Notes under the pieces: generated by a model
Told to the model about the DNA's origin: nothing
The model's input: only the letters and a program-made list of their open reading frames with translations
The model's database searches: none
Assembly (NCBI GenBank): GCA_028554795.2
Contig: CM068832.1
Coordinates: 87,440,011-87,504,010, forward strand
Source of the DNA: Sinohyriopsis cumingii
Taxonomy: Eukaryota; Mollusca; Bivalvia; Unionida; Unionidae
Direction of reading: 5' to 3'
Length of the DNA: 64,000 nt
Shown: in pieces, positions 1-13,980 of the stretch
Position numbering within the stretch: the first letter of the stretch is position 1
Layout: the number at the start of each line of letters is the position of its first letter
Program-made: the position numbers and the translations under genes

Positions 1-162
1 AAATCACGTAAAATTTCCAAAAGTACAACATCCACATTACATTAATGTAGCATAGAGGTATGCCAACATTCTCTCTATTGTGCATGTTTTAAATGCGAAC
101 TACTTCACCTTACATACGTCACTCTCTCAAAAGTACATATTATCTGGTGTGTGCCCCCATAA
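1..162 (+). repeat. Direct repeat, copy 1
   Basis: Nearly identical to 1346-1512. Both copies start AAATCACGTAAAA and run through GCGAACTACTTC to TATTATCTGGTG. Copy 2 carries a small internal insertion near its start. The copies are about 1.35 kb apart. Because this copy touches the window edge, its true left end is unknown. Confidence 0.85.
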
Positions 163-1345
163 AGAGAATATAGGTATTATTTTTGTATGATTTAATTATG
201 TTTATAAGGCTGAAACATTTAAGTCGCAAGCAACAAAACAATCCTTTTGAATAATTATCCTGCCTTTGCCCCCACAGAATAGTATTTATGAGTGTCAGAG
301 TCTCTAACAAGTCCAGCCTCCCCCCATGATAAAAAGTGAGCCTTTTTAAGAATACATATTACATTTTGTAAACATAGCAACCAAAGTTATGCTGAAAGAC
401 AGGAATATGAAACTTGCCAGAATTATTTCCGAGATATCAACAATGAATTTTACAATTTGAAAAGGGAGGTAACTCATCAGGTTCATAAAGGTCAAAGGTC
501 AAAGTGCAAAATATTTGCCTATTGTTTAATATGGAAGAAGCGAATTCACTTTCTCATCATTTATTTTTTATTTCATTGCAAATAAATGAAAAGGAACATT
601 TTCACAATATATTTCTGTCACTTATTGCAACAGTTTAAAATTTAAATTGACTCTATTCCTATATTCTAAGACTTCTAATTTCCCCATAATTAAGGTCACT
701 ACTCACACAAACATGCCTCATGGCAAATTATGTAAGCAAGAGCAAAATGATCATAATTAGCTTATTTTCATGCTTAACATCAATATGAATGTACCATTTT
801 ATTCAGAACATCATACATAATTATATGAAAATAAAAAAAATAATTGCAAACATTTTTATATTTGCTTTAATGTGGCACTCTACAGTTTCGTATTTTGCAT
901 AGGGTTAGATTTTAAAGAAAAAGAATTTCCCCAGCTTTCCTCACTGGTTATATTGGCTATTTAAAAAAGACCTCAAATATCTTAGATATAATGCAAAGAA
1001 CCTTTAATTCCCTTTATTTTGGTGTATGAATGATGGGTGTACTATGGATTATAGAGTATACAGCTTGGTCTTAGTTCAGATGTGCACCTTTCAAAAAGTG
1101 CTAGCTCTACTTGGTCATTTTCACTTCCTGAACTTCAGAGGTAAATTGAAAAAAAAAGAGCCAATAACTTTTTTACATTTTATATATTTGGTAATTCATT
1201 CATTGCACTTTCAGAAGCTGGTATTGTCTAGTCTGGCAAAATTAATTTTCCCTATTTTAATAGCTGCTATGTATAGGGTACTTTAGATTAATTCAGGCTG
1301 ATTTTTTAACACAAAGGAGCAGTCATTTTACTTAGCAGTATGCTT

Positions 1346-1512
1346 AAATCACGTAAAAATTCCAAAAGTACAATATCCAAAAGAAATATCCACATTACAT
1401 TAATGTAGCATAGATGTATGCCAACATTCTCTCCATTGTGCATGTTTTAAATGCGAACTACTTCGCCTTACATACATCACTCTCTCAAAAGTACATATTA
1501 TCTGGTGAGCGC
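1346..1512 (+). repeat. Direct repeat, copy 2
   Basis: Second copy of the segment at 1-162, differing by a few substitutions and a short insertion. It directly abuts the minisatellite that follows. Confidence 0.85.
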
Positions 1513-1515
1513 CCC

Positions 1516-1960
1516 CTAAACCATGGGCTTTGTGGAATATGGGTATTCCAAGAATAAAACTATAGTTGGCATGAATATGGGCTTTGTGGAATATGGGTAC
1601 TCCAAAGATATAGCTATAGTTGGCATGGTTATTGGCCGTGTTGAATATGGGTACTCCAAGGATAAACCATGGCAATGAGCTTTGTAGAATATGGGTACTC
1701 CAAGAATAAACCATGGGTATGGGCTTTGTGGAATATGGGTACTCCAAGGATAAACCATGAGTATGGGCTTTGTGGAATATGGGTATTTCAAGGAAAGCAC
1801 TTTAATTTTCATATGGGTTTTGTAGAATACTAGTAGTACAAAGGAAAATACTTTATTTTAGATATGTTTGGGTTTCATGAAACACTGGTACTCCAAGGAT
1901 AATGTTTTATTTTTCATAAGATATGGGCTTCATAGAATACTTGTAACACACAGGTAACAC
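1516..1960 (+). repeat. Diverged minisatellite with GGGCTTTGTGGAATATGGGT core
   Basis: About eight or nine imperfect units share a core reading GGCTTTGTGGAATATGGGTA followed by CTCCAAGGATAAA. Unit length varies from about 43 to 65 bp and divergence rises toward the right end. Minus-strand open frames here repeat the peptide EYPYSTKP only because the DNA repeats, so they are not called as genes. Confidence 0.85.
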
Positions 1961-2039
1961 TTTATTTTGTATGAATGGGCACCATAATCAAGCCGTCTAC
2001 AATTTGTTGTTATTGTTGTTGTTTTCAGCACACAATAGG

Positions 2040-2192
2040 CTATACATGACAGCCAGTATACATAACTGGTGGAGGGAAGAACCTGGGAAACCCCAGGAAG
2101 AACCACTGCCCCATATTAAACTACTGGCAAACTTTCTCATCAACCCTCATTTACTGAGTCCAAGACTCAAACACACAGTCAGATGTGAGATG
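2040..2192 (-). repeat. SINE family B fragment
   Basis: Contains the stretch CTGGTGGAGGGAAGAACC, then CTACTGGCAAACTTTCTCAT, and a degraded tRNA-like part. The same order appears in the copy at 29050-29232 and, in the opposite orientation, at 30095-30275. Truncated and diverged. Confidence 0.5.
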
Positions 2193-2865
2193 TAAGTGAT
2201 TGATAATGTTTAGTGTTTTAGAACATATTGAATCTTGCATCCCTATTTACAATTTGCTTGTAAAATATAAAATCTGCTTAACAACATACATGTACATAAG
2301 GTTTTAGAATAAGGATGAAGCCAGGCTATTTGACTCATTTCATAGCAACCAATGAATATCAAATTGCTGAATGTCATAATAATTAAATTATCACTTGAGT
2401 CTGAACCTAATGCAATTCATCCAAATAAATAAAGGAAAGTTTAATATATTAATCTTGTACAAAACTGGCATAAAAATATATCCAATAATTAAAATCACTT
2501 ATGCTATATCCTTGTAAGCTAATTCAAAAACTTGTCATAAACAGATGGAACAGATCATTGTCAAACAAATCAGCCTTAAATATAACAGCTTACATTTAAA
2601 AGCATCATCATCACATGTCTGTCCAAGACATGTTACTGTACATTCCATCTTGAGTGGATCAACAGAAAGTCCACAATTGAAACTGTCTTGAGAAAACTTC
2701 AGTAAATGTGCTCTGAAATAATAATAAAATAAATACCAACAATACAAGGGTTTCATTTATCTCTCTTTCTCTCATTCTCTGTGTGTGTGTATACATATAT
2801 ATATATGTACTGCAGTACAAAATATTAATAAAACAAATACCAACATTTATCTCTCTTTCTCTCAC

Positions 2866-2868
<3 letters not shown>

Positions 2869-2928
<60 letters not shown>
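2869..2928. repeat. (AT)n microsatellite
   Basis: Pure TA dinucleotide run. The flanking sequence TTTATCTCTCTTTCTCTC...GCAGTACAAAATAT occurs twice (2756-2829 and 2847-2943), so a short segment including the microsatellite has been duplicated. Confidence 0.95.
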
Positions 2929-2930
<2 letters not shown>

Positions 2931-3319
2931 CAGTACAAAATATACAACCTTACAAAATGTCACATTTTATTTATAATGCAGAGGTACATGCAGTTCCCAT
3001 TTTGTTCCTGAGAGAAGCTTAAATTCGTTTAACATTTAAAAGTTATGAGTAAATATGTAAATGAAAGCTCAGTGTATTGTTTGCATTATGATAAAAATCT
3101 GCCTTAGATTTTTAATCACCATCATGAAATTTGAAAATTTTAATAAGATTTCATAAATTGTGTTAGCATGTCTTTCATATATTTTCTCAGCAAAGAAGAT
3201 TTGATTAAATATCAATCATTGCAAATGTTGATAACTTACTATTGGTGGCAACAATCTAAGAAATTAATAACAATTAATGACTTATTACCATGTCAATTTT
3301 TTATTTGTTTTGTTTAATT

Positions 3320-3681
3320 AGTATCCCCATACACCTGAGTGTAGGGTGATTTTTATTGGTATGAAATCACACTAATTAATGTGTGTGAGCTAATCAGTAT
3401 CTCCATATACCTGAGTGTAGGGTGATTTTTATTGGTATGAAGTCACACTAATTAATGTGTGTGAGCTAATCAGTATCTCCATATACCTGAGTGTAGGGTG
3501 ATTTTTATTGGTATGAAGTCACACTAATTAATGTGTGTGAGCTAATCAGTATCTCCATATACCTGAGTGTAGGGTGATTTTTACTGGTATGAAGTCACAC
3601 TAATTAATGTGTGTGAGCTAATCAGTATCTCCATATACCTGAGTGTAGGGTGATTTTTACTGGTATGAAGTCACACTAATT
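3320..3681 (+). repeat. 76-bp tandem minisatellite, ~4.75 copies
   Basis: Unit starts recur at 3320, 3396, 3472, 3548 and 3624, exactly 76 bp apart. Each unit begins AGTATC and contains CCTGAGTGTAGGGTGATTTT and CACACTAATTAATGTGTGTG. The copies differ by only a few substitutions, so the expansion is recent. The last unit is cut off after CACACTAATT. Confidence 0.95.
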
Positions 3682-4991
3682 CCCTTGAGGAGTAGTAGCT
3701 ATAAGAAGTTTCTTCAAGATGACTTTCATGGTGGCTGTATCAGATGAATGGACAACACCATTTTCTTGTATGACGAACTAGACCATGTAACAGTCATGTA
3801 TGTAATGAATGTTGGCAAACATCCAAGCAGTTTAGGAGAAGTCACAATTACAATATTGTGCTAGCAAACTAATGGACAATGGATGTAGACAACATGCCAG
3901 CCCATGAGCATTTCTGGCTTATGATGTAGACAAAATGCCATCCCATAAGCATTTCTGGCATATGATCAGTAGAGCTGAAAAATAAGATGGTAGCTTGAAA
4001 CCATGTAAGCCAGATTCAATTTATGTGCCAAAGAAAGCATAGAAGGAACTTGAATATTATATTGAAAGCTTTGAGAATTTCTATATAGCTCAATATGAAC
4101 AATTAACATTTGTTATTATAACTAGCATATGACAGGTATGTTTACAAATGTATAAAATAACATAATATTATACAGTAGTCAACTGGGCAACCTAACTTAT
4201 TTCTGGAAGCCACTGGGATTTTGGCACAAAACATGACAGACTTTGCATTAACTTAGTTGTGGTGTGCAAGGCATGCACATCCCATGATGCACATTTAGCA
4301 TCACTTTGAAGTATTTGATGCAAAGATGTTGGAAATACAGCATACATAATTGTAATCCATTTTTAATAAACCTTGGGAAAGTAGGTCACAGTGACACAAT
4401 ATTGGTGCACAACACATGCTCAGAACATGATATAACATCAGTGGAATTTTATGATAATAAATGAAATAATATATAAATAATAGTTCACATAATGAGAACA
4501 AATGGAGGGAAACATTGAGAGAGAAGCAATGTTAATCATTTGGTATATAATGCCCTCTTCTCAACGTGAGGGCATTACAAAGAAATTAGTCATGAATACA
4601 ATAACTGTAAGGCAGGTTAGCACAACACAGAACTATTATTTTCACACACTATATATTAAGACTACAAAAGATACAAAAACATGTTGCATATAATTATATT
4701 CCCCAAAGTACCTGCTCTATAATCCTCAGTATATTAGCTGAACTACACAGGTAAAAGATATGAATGAGGGGCATTAGGGGCATTGCATATTCCATCTTCC
4801 ATTTGTTACTATTTGCAGATCTGAACTATATGTAAGTCTTGCCTTTTTTTTAATAAATGAATAAATACATGCATAGTGATCCTTTTGTTGTGGCAATGGC
4901 AGCAGCAACAGCATCAACTCAGTGTTACAAATTTTGAGAAAATCAATAATTGACGTTTTGTAAATTCTCTCTCTTTAATAACATGGTTGAA

Positions 4992-5128
4992 ACCTCCCCA
5001 CCACACATTTATTGATTCCAGATTTAGACTTTTGTAAGAAGGGGTGATATACAACCTGTATGCTGTCAAATCCAGACCTCCTTCCTCCTCTTCTGCTGCT
5101 GAGCTTGACTTGGACTTTTCCATTTTCA
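4992..5128 (-). CDS. Possible terminal coding exon, unidentified
   Basis: Read on the minus strand, the sequence after a plausible acceptor (TTTTGAATCCTTTAG, ending about 5129) is open in two frames and GC-richer than its surroundings. One frame ends at a TAA at 4992-4994. The other, running further to 4914, contains SKSSSAAEEEEGG and later YRLYITPSYKSL. I recognise neither. It may be the last exon of a minus-strand gene or chance openness. Confidence 0.25.
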
Positions 5129-5228
5129 CTAAAGGATTCAAAATAATTACTAAGCAATAAGTAAATTGGGCTCTTCACATTTGCTTCTTCTTGTACACTG
5201 GGCATGTGGCATCAGATGTACTGAGAAG

Positions 5229-5229
<1 letters not shown>

Positions 5230-5296
<67 letters not shown>
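5230..5296. repeat. Poly-A followed by (AT)n
   Basis: About 15 adenines directly followed by a long AT dinucleotide run, as found at the tail of old retroposed elements or as simple slippage. Confidence 0.9.
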
Positions 5297-5299
<3 letters not shown>

Positions 5300-8200
5300 C
5301 AATTAAGCAACAAAAATTGTTCCATTTAATATTTAATAGGCAAACCTAAACAAATACATTAAATAAAACAATAGCAAAGAGATTTTTAAATACAATTTGA
5401 AAATTGTCTTTGTTATGAATTTGTTTCTGAAAGAGAAAGAATATATTAATATTGTTTCAAAAGTGAGTAGCTATCTCATTCTTTTAGCAACATAGACTGG
5501 ACAGTTATCTTCCAGAATGGATAATTCCCCATCAGAGAATTATTCATTTGAAATTAACAGTCAAAATGTTTCATCAAAGTAATGATGTTAAACTAGCCAA
5601 TGTGCCTTCAGTCAGATTTATAACACCACTTCAGGTAACATACCCCCAGTGTGTTATTAAAATATTCTTGAAAGGCACTATATAGACTTAATCCACATTC
5701 TTTGATGGGTTTTAACTAAACATGAACTGCTGCAGTTGTCCAAAACATTTTTCTTAACACTAAAAGTTAGACTATATCTGTGACTTTCAACTTATATCTC
5801 TCTTTACACAGGTAACACATGACCCACAATTCAGTGAAGAAATCAGTTTGATTCCTTTCAGTGGACAAATCAGGATGATTCCTATCAGTAGAGAAATCAA
5901 ACTGATTCTATTAAATGTAAACATCTGTTTGATTCCTTTAATTGCATCTTTTGAATATGTAACTCTTTAATCTTCTGACAGATCCAATAAACATTCACAA
6001 TAATATTCTTAAAATGGATAATTGGGTCCTGGAAAGATTGTCATGGATATCTAATGTTTGGTCTTCCCACCCATTTCTTGCTTTCTGTGGGCCATTTTAT
6101 GTAAGTCAAATTTGTCTGAATTGCAAAATGCAATATTCCAGCAAATACATATACTGTTCTACCACTAAAATCTTTCCTGGCTAACTGATTCATCACTTGC
6201 TTCTAATCAACAGTCATTTTCTATACCACGAGGTGCCATATTTTGTTTATAAGTGAAATCTAAAAATTAAGCTTGCTGCAAGATTACAATTTCAGACTAT
6301 AATTTGTTATGTATATTTAATTTGTACTGTTTTTTTTATATTAATTTGGTTCTCCAATATTATGATGTTGTTTAATTGTATCTTGGAAATAACCTTGTCC
6401 CAAATCACGTTCACTATGAACAAGTACGATCCTGACTAAATACAGTGACGAACTGCATTAAGTCATAGTATTTCCTGAAAATGCTAATTGTGATCTAGGT
6501 CAAGTAGAAGGCTTTATAATCTTGTTTATCTAGAAAATATTCATTTGTACTGTAAAGATCATGAAGCAGAATCAACTGTATTGTTGTTATGAGAATTTTG
6601 ACTTGGGTGATATTTATTCGAATTATTATTCTCTGTAATTATAAAGTGCTTAATAATATTCTTGGGCAGAGACTATTAATTTGGAATTATAGTGATTTCA
6701 AACAAAGATATCTTGGATTATATCTGTGTAATTCTGTTGGCACACCATCACACTTCAGGTCATTGGTACATCATCACATTAAAGACAACAGGCACATCAA
6801 TAATTTTAGTCCTGGACCTTATTTTTAAAGCCACATGAATTTAATTAGAACTTTGTTCATTAGGAATGGGGATAGAACATTTTTGAACTATTAAATTAAT
6901 TCTCAATACTGCGTGTTCTTTTTAAATTTTCACTTTGTATTCTAATGAAATAAATTATTTATTGAACATACAAAACTAACTGGGTATGGCTCTTTTCTAT
7001 TACTTAGTTTAAGACAAAAGAATTGTAATAACATATTAAGTTCATGTGTGCACACTCATTAAACCATGATGTCAGACTAATTCTTATCAATACAGTGGCC
7101 ATATGAAATAACACTGTACTATTATGCAATTTCATTTTTTCTCACTGGTGGATGCTCATTTTCACCATACATTGTACGATCCAGTCACATAATTTAATCC
7201 TAATTTTATAACCATGGCAAGTTCATTGAATTGTGATCACCATGGACAGATAATGTAGACATTTTCAAACAATGATAATGTTTGTAAAGACCTGCAGTTA
7301 CTTTCTTAGAATACTAAATGCAATATCAATGTTTACTCCTATAATAGTTGAGATAATAAGTTAACCAAATTAAACCACAGAGATATAATAATCTACCTTC
7401 ACTTATGAAATGATTTGCAGATCGGAGCATCTTAAAGTCATGTTTTATGTTACTGTTTCAATGCAGCAAGATCTGGACTAAGATCAACAAATTGTCCAAA
7501 AAAATTCCTGAGTCACTATCTGTTATTTTTAAGTGATCAATCCTGTGCACTGCCATGTCTGCTGTTTGAGACACTAGCCATGTATACTGACACCTAATAA
7601 CAGTGTTCTCTCCCGAAAATTATGATGGCATATCTCCTTTTATGAGCATGGATATCCTAATACATCACATTTGATTAGGCATTTCAACCTCATGAGACTA
7701 AATTCATGACTTTCCCCTTTTTAAAAATAAAACATTGAAATTTCAAACATCTTTGCAATTTTTCAAAACCTAATTTGTGCATCAATAAACAGACACCTAA
7801 ACATATGGATACGCAAATGAAATGAAACATGTAATGATTTTGGTTATAGTTCAAGTTTAAAACCAATCATTAATATATCATTCAGATTTATAAAAGCATT
7901 TTAAGAGTATACGGTTTTGATATTTTACAAAAAGTCATGATCTGTTGGGTATGTTTCATTTTAAGACCATGAAGATGAAACATCTTTGAGCAGTGCTTGC
8001 TTTCATACAATATCATCATCTGCCCTTCATCTCCACCAAAAATACAATATTTGACCATACTAATTCAAATTTGTTTGCCAATTGTCTTTGGCACAAACAC
8101 TTGCTTTTGCAAAAGTATTTGTACATAAAAGGTCTAGCATAATCCAGAGTATGAAATTTTAATTCTGTAACTAATATTCTATCCCAAATTTCACTGTCTA

Positions 8201-10752
8201 GAAATACTCTATCATGACAGCATTGTTCATGACAAAATACATGATCAAGTTTTTCGTAAAAATCACAATAAATAGCTACATTTCAATTTGACACTAATAT
8301 GCAGGCTTGCAGTTCCAACTTCTGATATAAGAGAGGAAACTTACAACTTTATTTTGTCTTTGGTTTTAAAGGGATGCTAAATTTCAAATATTATCTATGT
8401 ATCAATTTGACAAATTAAATATCTTTATTTACAATTAAATAAGATCATTTTAGTCTTGAATATATGCAATGCTGACAAAGGTTTAGAGAATCACAATGGT
8501 GACTAAGGTATGTGCACAATGCATTGTGGGAATTTGCACACAATCATGAGGTCTGTGAAAACAGCCAATCAGGGATGGATATCAGTATGTAGGGATCTCT
8601 TTCTGGATGTAGGCCAGATCTGGCCCTCAAGATATCTCATGCACTCATACATATATTGCAAGTAAAGTACACCTTTGGAAACAGAAGAGTAATGGTGAGT
8701 CATTTTTCTATTCATCCCTCACTAATGTTACACTAAATGATAATTTTACTCCCCTTTTACGTGCTTTAATATTTCCAAACCTCCCCCCTCCAAGGTAAGC
8801 CCCACCCACTTTGACAGCTTATGCCTGCAACTATTTCTAATGAAAGCCAATCAAACTGAAATGTCCCAGATAGGGTCAGAGAGCACATTATGCCATCAAA
8901 TAACTTGAGAATATCAAATGTGTTTCAGGAATGTTTAAAACATTTTTGAATTCTGATGTACTTAAGTTATAAGCTAAAGATACAGTGGACAACTCATGCC
9001 CATTTACTTTTTCTGCATGTGGATGTTATTTTGTATTAGATAAGGGCTACATTGACAATGAACTGAAAATACAGAAAATATGTTGACAGGGTTGCCACTA
9101 ATCCTGCAATATAAGTCACCTCCCTTGACATTTACTATCAATAACAACATAACTGGATAGCACTTCAGTCAGGCTGAGTGCCACTATTTTACTATTTTTG
9201 TACAGAAAGGGTACCCCACTTACAGGGCTACCATTCTTTTAATTTTGATCAGATAATTTCATGAAAAGTGGGAAAATTTTACGTGATAACCCGCGCAAAG
9301 GAAACCATTTGGCTTTTCTCTTAAACTATATGTTATTGGTATGAATCTGATATGGCTCAAATAATATTTTCATGAAAAATCCACAAAACGTGTGTATCAT
9401 AGAGGGTTTCACACGGGGAAAGTTTTATTTATCTATCTAAATATAGAATGTGCCAAAAATATTCTGGTACTTAACTTCGTTTCGTGGGAATAGGGTAATT
9501 GCTATATAACATACCCTCCATCTCATCTTTAACCAGAAATATCAGTTCTCTCCCTTGAGCACCTGGTAGCGGTATCAACCACAGAGTCTGACATTTTATC
9601 AATAAAGGACAAAAAATCTGTGACAACATGAGACCATCTTATCAGCATAATAAATATAAATATATTTATAGTACATTCAGGTGATTTATTGTAAGGTACT
9701 TTACTGACAAAAAGTCAAGACTCCTTTGGTAGAAACTATATGCCCAATGAATATAAATATCATTGCTACTGTTACCGTAACCAGCAGTTTGTTTTTATCA
9801 TTACTGCTACAAAATAGTATAAAACCTGTTTGAAATTAATGTAGTAGTAAAAAAGATAAATACAAATTTATATTGTGTCTTCACAGATGAGATGTGATTG
9901 TTTTCTGTTTGAAGAATAAGACCCCCCCCCACTGTAATAATTCAAAAGAAACTTTTGTAGTCTTTAAGGTTACTCACAGTTCAGGCTGTTGTAGCATCCA
10001 TACCCCCTGCATAAACATCTTCATTTATCTGTGATTTTATTGTAATTTTACACTGCTTAAAAGGTAAGTTAATAGTATTATGACAAAAAATGCCAGCACA
10101 ATCCAACTATGTAATAAAACAATTGCAAAATAAATAAATAAATAAAAATAAAAAGTATATACAGTACTGTATTTAACTTTTCACAGGAAATATTAGAGAC
10201 AAATAAATATTTAATGTAAACTTTCAGTCACAAAAACGATATTTTTAGATGAATTAGTCAAAACAAATTCTAATACAGGTAGACATTTAACAAGAATAAA
10301 TACCTGGATTTTCTTGTTACAATGTCCTTATAGATTTATTTGAAAAGTAAGAAGGCAGATGTTACCAAACCCTTTCTTCACTTTCACATGAATAAAACGT
10401 GAATAAAATCAAAGCTGTACACATAATAAAGCTTTGGGTTTGGGCATACACTCCAAACTGTAAATTCTGAGTAATTAAAGCTGCAAATTCTAGATTGGCC
10501 GTGGCACATTTCACAAAAATGTCCTTTTATATACCACATGCTAGTTGTAGCCTCAACTTGATTTGTTGTGGTTGAGGCTACGAACTGATCCCATATCATG
10601 TAATGGAGCAAAAACAATCATCACTAAAGTGAGAAAAACAAACAGTGTAGAAATCAACTACATAAGTATAATCATGTTGTGAAAGAAGTTTGGCTTATTT
10701 TGAATTTATTAAGCCCTTACATGATAAAATAAATTGGCATGGTTACACTAAC

Positions 10753-10769
10753 CTCATTCTGTCCGCCAT
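10753..10769 (-). CDS. Possible first coding exon (MADRM...)
   Basis: On the minus strand an ATG in good context (CTGTCATGGCGG) is followed after 17 coding bases by a donor reading AG|GTTAGT. The surrounding 10.74-11.06 kb is richer in CpG than most of the window. No downstream exon could be assigned, so this is a hint only. Confidence 0.25.
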
Positions 10770-11633
10770 GACAGATAACGCGAGACTCTCACCGTTACCT
10801 CTTTTCTACATAAAGCTTGCCAGATCATATTTGGATATTCTACGCTATATTATATGAATCAAGTGTGAATAATCGCTTCTTGGTGGAATTTCAAAGTTGC
10901 CGATAAACCTTATTTACTTTTAATGCGCAGAATTTCTGACCCAAACCGCACCAAATTTTTACTACAATTTGTTCACATTTCCAAATAAGGCGTCAATGTC
11001 CTTATATGGCACACAAACAAATGAGGCTGAGAACGGAAGTAATCATTATTTGAAATAATATGGCAGACGATCTAAACGAAAATATCGGCTAAAAAAGGTA
11101 AACGAGATTGTACAACTATTTCTACAATGATTTTCGATACTTCCTGTATTAAATAAGAGGACTACTCAGTTTATTGGATTATATGCAAGGAATATGTTTA
11201 AAGTGTTATTATTAGGCTAAAAGAGCTCCATTAACACGTATATGCTCATGTTAGTACCCTGTCCACGAGGAACGAATAAGGGTACTAATATTAGTACTAT
11301 ACCACATACATGTATAATGTATGCCTCAGGAACTGTCTGGCTATATTCTCTAGTGACTTCTTCATTAATTAACTAAAAAAAATATTTCCTTTACTGGATT
11401 TCTTTCAATATATATACTGTACAAAAAATGATCACTTTTCGGAGAATTCTTTTTTTTTGCAGGCAATAAAATAAGTTGTTTGCACTTGCTATGAGCAAAA
11501 GCCATGGAAAGGAGTATATTGTATGTGATGCTTTGTTATTCATGATGCTCTGACCTTCTTAAAAATACCATATTTATTAAACTGTGACGAAATTTTAAAT
11601 TTGGCCTGTTATACCTATATTTACATTTTTTAG

Positions 11634-11722
11634 ATCGCCTAAAAGCTATCAGAGGGCGTCTCAAATTGTATGACCAAGTTGCCAGAATTGTTGATCAGTG
11701 TTCTTCATCTATAAACCTTTAA
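11634..11722 (+). CDS. Possible terminal exon, unidentified small protein
   Basis: After an acceptor (TACATTTTTTAG) the sequence is open for about 29 codons to a TAA. It encodes a basic helical-looking segment that includes RLKLYDQVARIVDQC. A possible upstream start (ATG at 11060, encoding MADDLNENIG) runs into a stop in its own frame before its donor, so the link is not demonstrated. The composition looks coding, but I do not recognise the product. Confidence 0.3.
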
Positions 11723-13875
11723 CATTTTTTCAAACAAGTATGAAAACATAAGAATAGTTGGGAGTTGGGAGAGATACCTTCTTACTGTGTACGCCAAACC
11801 CCTATATATCGATTTAATAATAGTCGTAATTTCGTTTGTAATGTGTATCGTGACTACAAAGGTCAGCAGTTCGTCGCGGGAACAAAAGCACTTAAATGAC
11901 AGAGATAAACTAAGGGAGAAAACTTTGCACACAAAAATGTAAGATGGTATAGTTGGAGCTAAGTTATGCATGAATGCACGAAGGATTCCCTGTACTAATT
12001 CAGTTCCCATAGTAAACCTATGCAAATAACATGATATTAAAAATGCAATAAATTTAATTTTCTGAGTTCTCATGATCAGACATATTTGACATCATAGACA
12101 CATCCTTGATGACAGCTTATGTGCAGAGAAAACCATGGGCTGTAGATCTACATGCGCTTGAACCATGTGCTTTCAATTTCGCACCAAAGGGTCAGGTATA
12201 ACGTCAGTAATGTGTTTTCAAAAAGGACTAAAATAATAAATATATTTATTCGCCCTAGACATACACTGCTAAAGCTAGATTTAATATTTAAGTGGGGAAT
12301 AACTTAGAGGAGAATTTATAATTAGCTTTCAATTACACTGTAAATACTCCAGTCAAAATAGTTATTAGATTTCATTAAAAAAGAAAAAAGCATATCGGGC
12401 ACAAACTCTTTGCATCAAAAAGGAGAACTTGTTGGGGTGACGCATTCATTATTATTCCTTGAAAGTTGAAACCGTCATACAAATCATATATTTATTTCAT
12501 ATCAAATTATCCAAATTTGTTTGGCACTAAAACAAACTGTAATATTTGAAAGTTTAAATACCCATAGGCCTCTATAGTGTGAAATAATGGAAACACTGTT
12601 GATTTAGATTCGCCAATATTTTTTTCTTCGCATTTAATAAAGCATTCAATCTATGGATCCGTCAATCAATAAAACTACAGACAGGCTAGCTATGTAGATC
12701 ATCTCACGGTATGGATTCTTATAATAATAATAATAATACGATAAATCAAACACCTAAATATGTGTTGATGCTAATGGATGACACAGAGTTCGTGGTCGAA
12801 TTAGTTTTAACTTATTATGTTCCATATATTTGTACCTGGACATTACAAAAGGTACAATATAGAAAGTAATGGATTCGAAAGAAAGCCAATGGTTTACCAT
12901 GTTATTCTCCTTTTACTACGCAAATATCGTAAACATATGCCAATACATGGCAGGGATTTTAAGTTTTAATTACAAAATGTACATTTTTAATAGTCAAAGT
13001 GGAGAGTCTCTAAATTAAACATTAACATTCAGCCAATGTATATAAAGAAGGAGGATGAAAGACGGGGGTGGGTAGGTGTTTATACGATAAATTCCGACAT
13101 CTACTACTTAAATTTCGATTAAAAATAGATTTTCTTTTTGACAAGAGTACCAGCGGGAGATGTGAATTCAAGCGACAGATATATCGAATTGTTTGCTGGC
13201 ATTACAGGCTTCATTGGGTAATTTCGTTGTATTGAGATGGTGTGGTTGGGATTGTTTCAAAAAAATATGTGCTCACCCTACATACAATAGTAAAAATAAT
13301 CCACAATCTTAGACATGGTTTTCATTTTTTATTTTATTGAAAGGATTCGTTTAAATTGGAAAAAATAAATCATTATTTGTAGACCCACTTCACAAGTGTG
13401 AATTACAACATCATTCTCGAGGGACATGTGGGTGCGCAAATCTATTTAGGACTCAGGTAATAATGATATAGACAAATATGAACCAGGCAAGATATGGTCG
13501 AGGTAACAGAGTATATATATGTGTTTCGCTAGCCAGGATTGGTTGATAATGAAAGAAAGATTTTAGTAACAAGAATATTTTGAGAACTTAGAATTGTAAT
13601 TTAAAGAACAAAACCACTGTCTTGATGATATAAATATCTAGCCTTAGCAGTATATGTCGAGGGCTAATAAAAATCTGTGTTATTTTAGTCCTTATTCAAA
13701 ACACATTATTTTCAAATTTCTCAATTTAGATTCCAGAGAAAAGCGAGGAAAAGCAAGCAACAGTTTAATATGTATATTCTCTACCTGAATATCAATATAA
13801 CTTCAGATATTAGAGAGAATACACGATATTAATATCGAGACGAATTTAGAAAACAAATATGTTCCTTTGTAAATC

Positions 13876-13980
<105 letters not shown>

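Noticed and set aside
2535-2865. Overlapping minus-strand frames near 2.5-2.9 kb
   Set aside because: They cross a microsatellite and a local duplication; no domain, no splice context.
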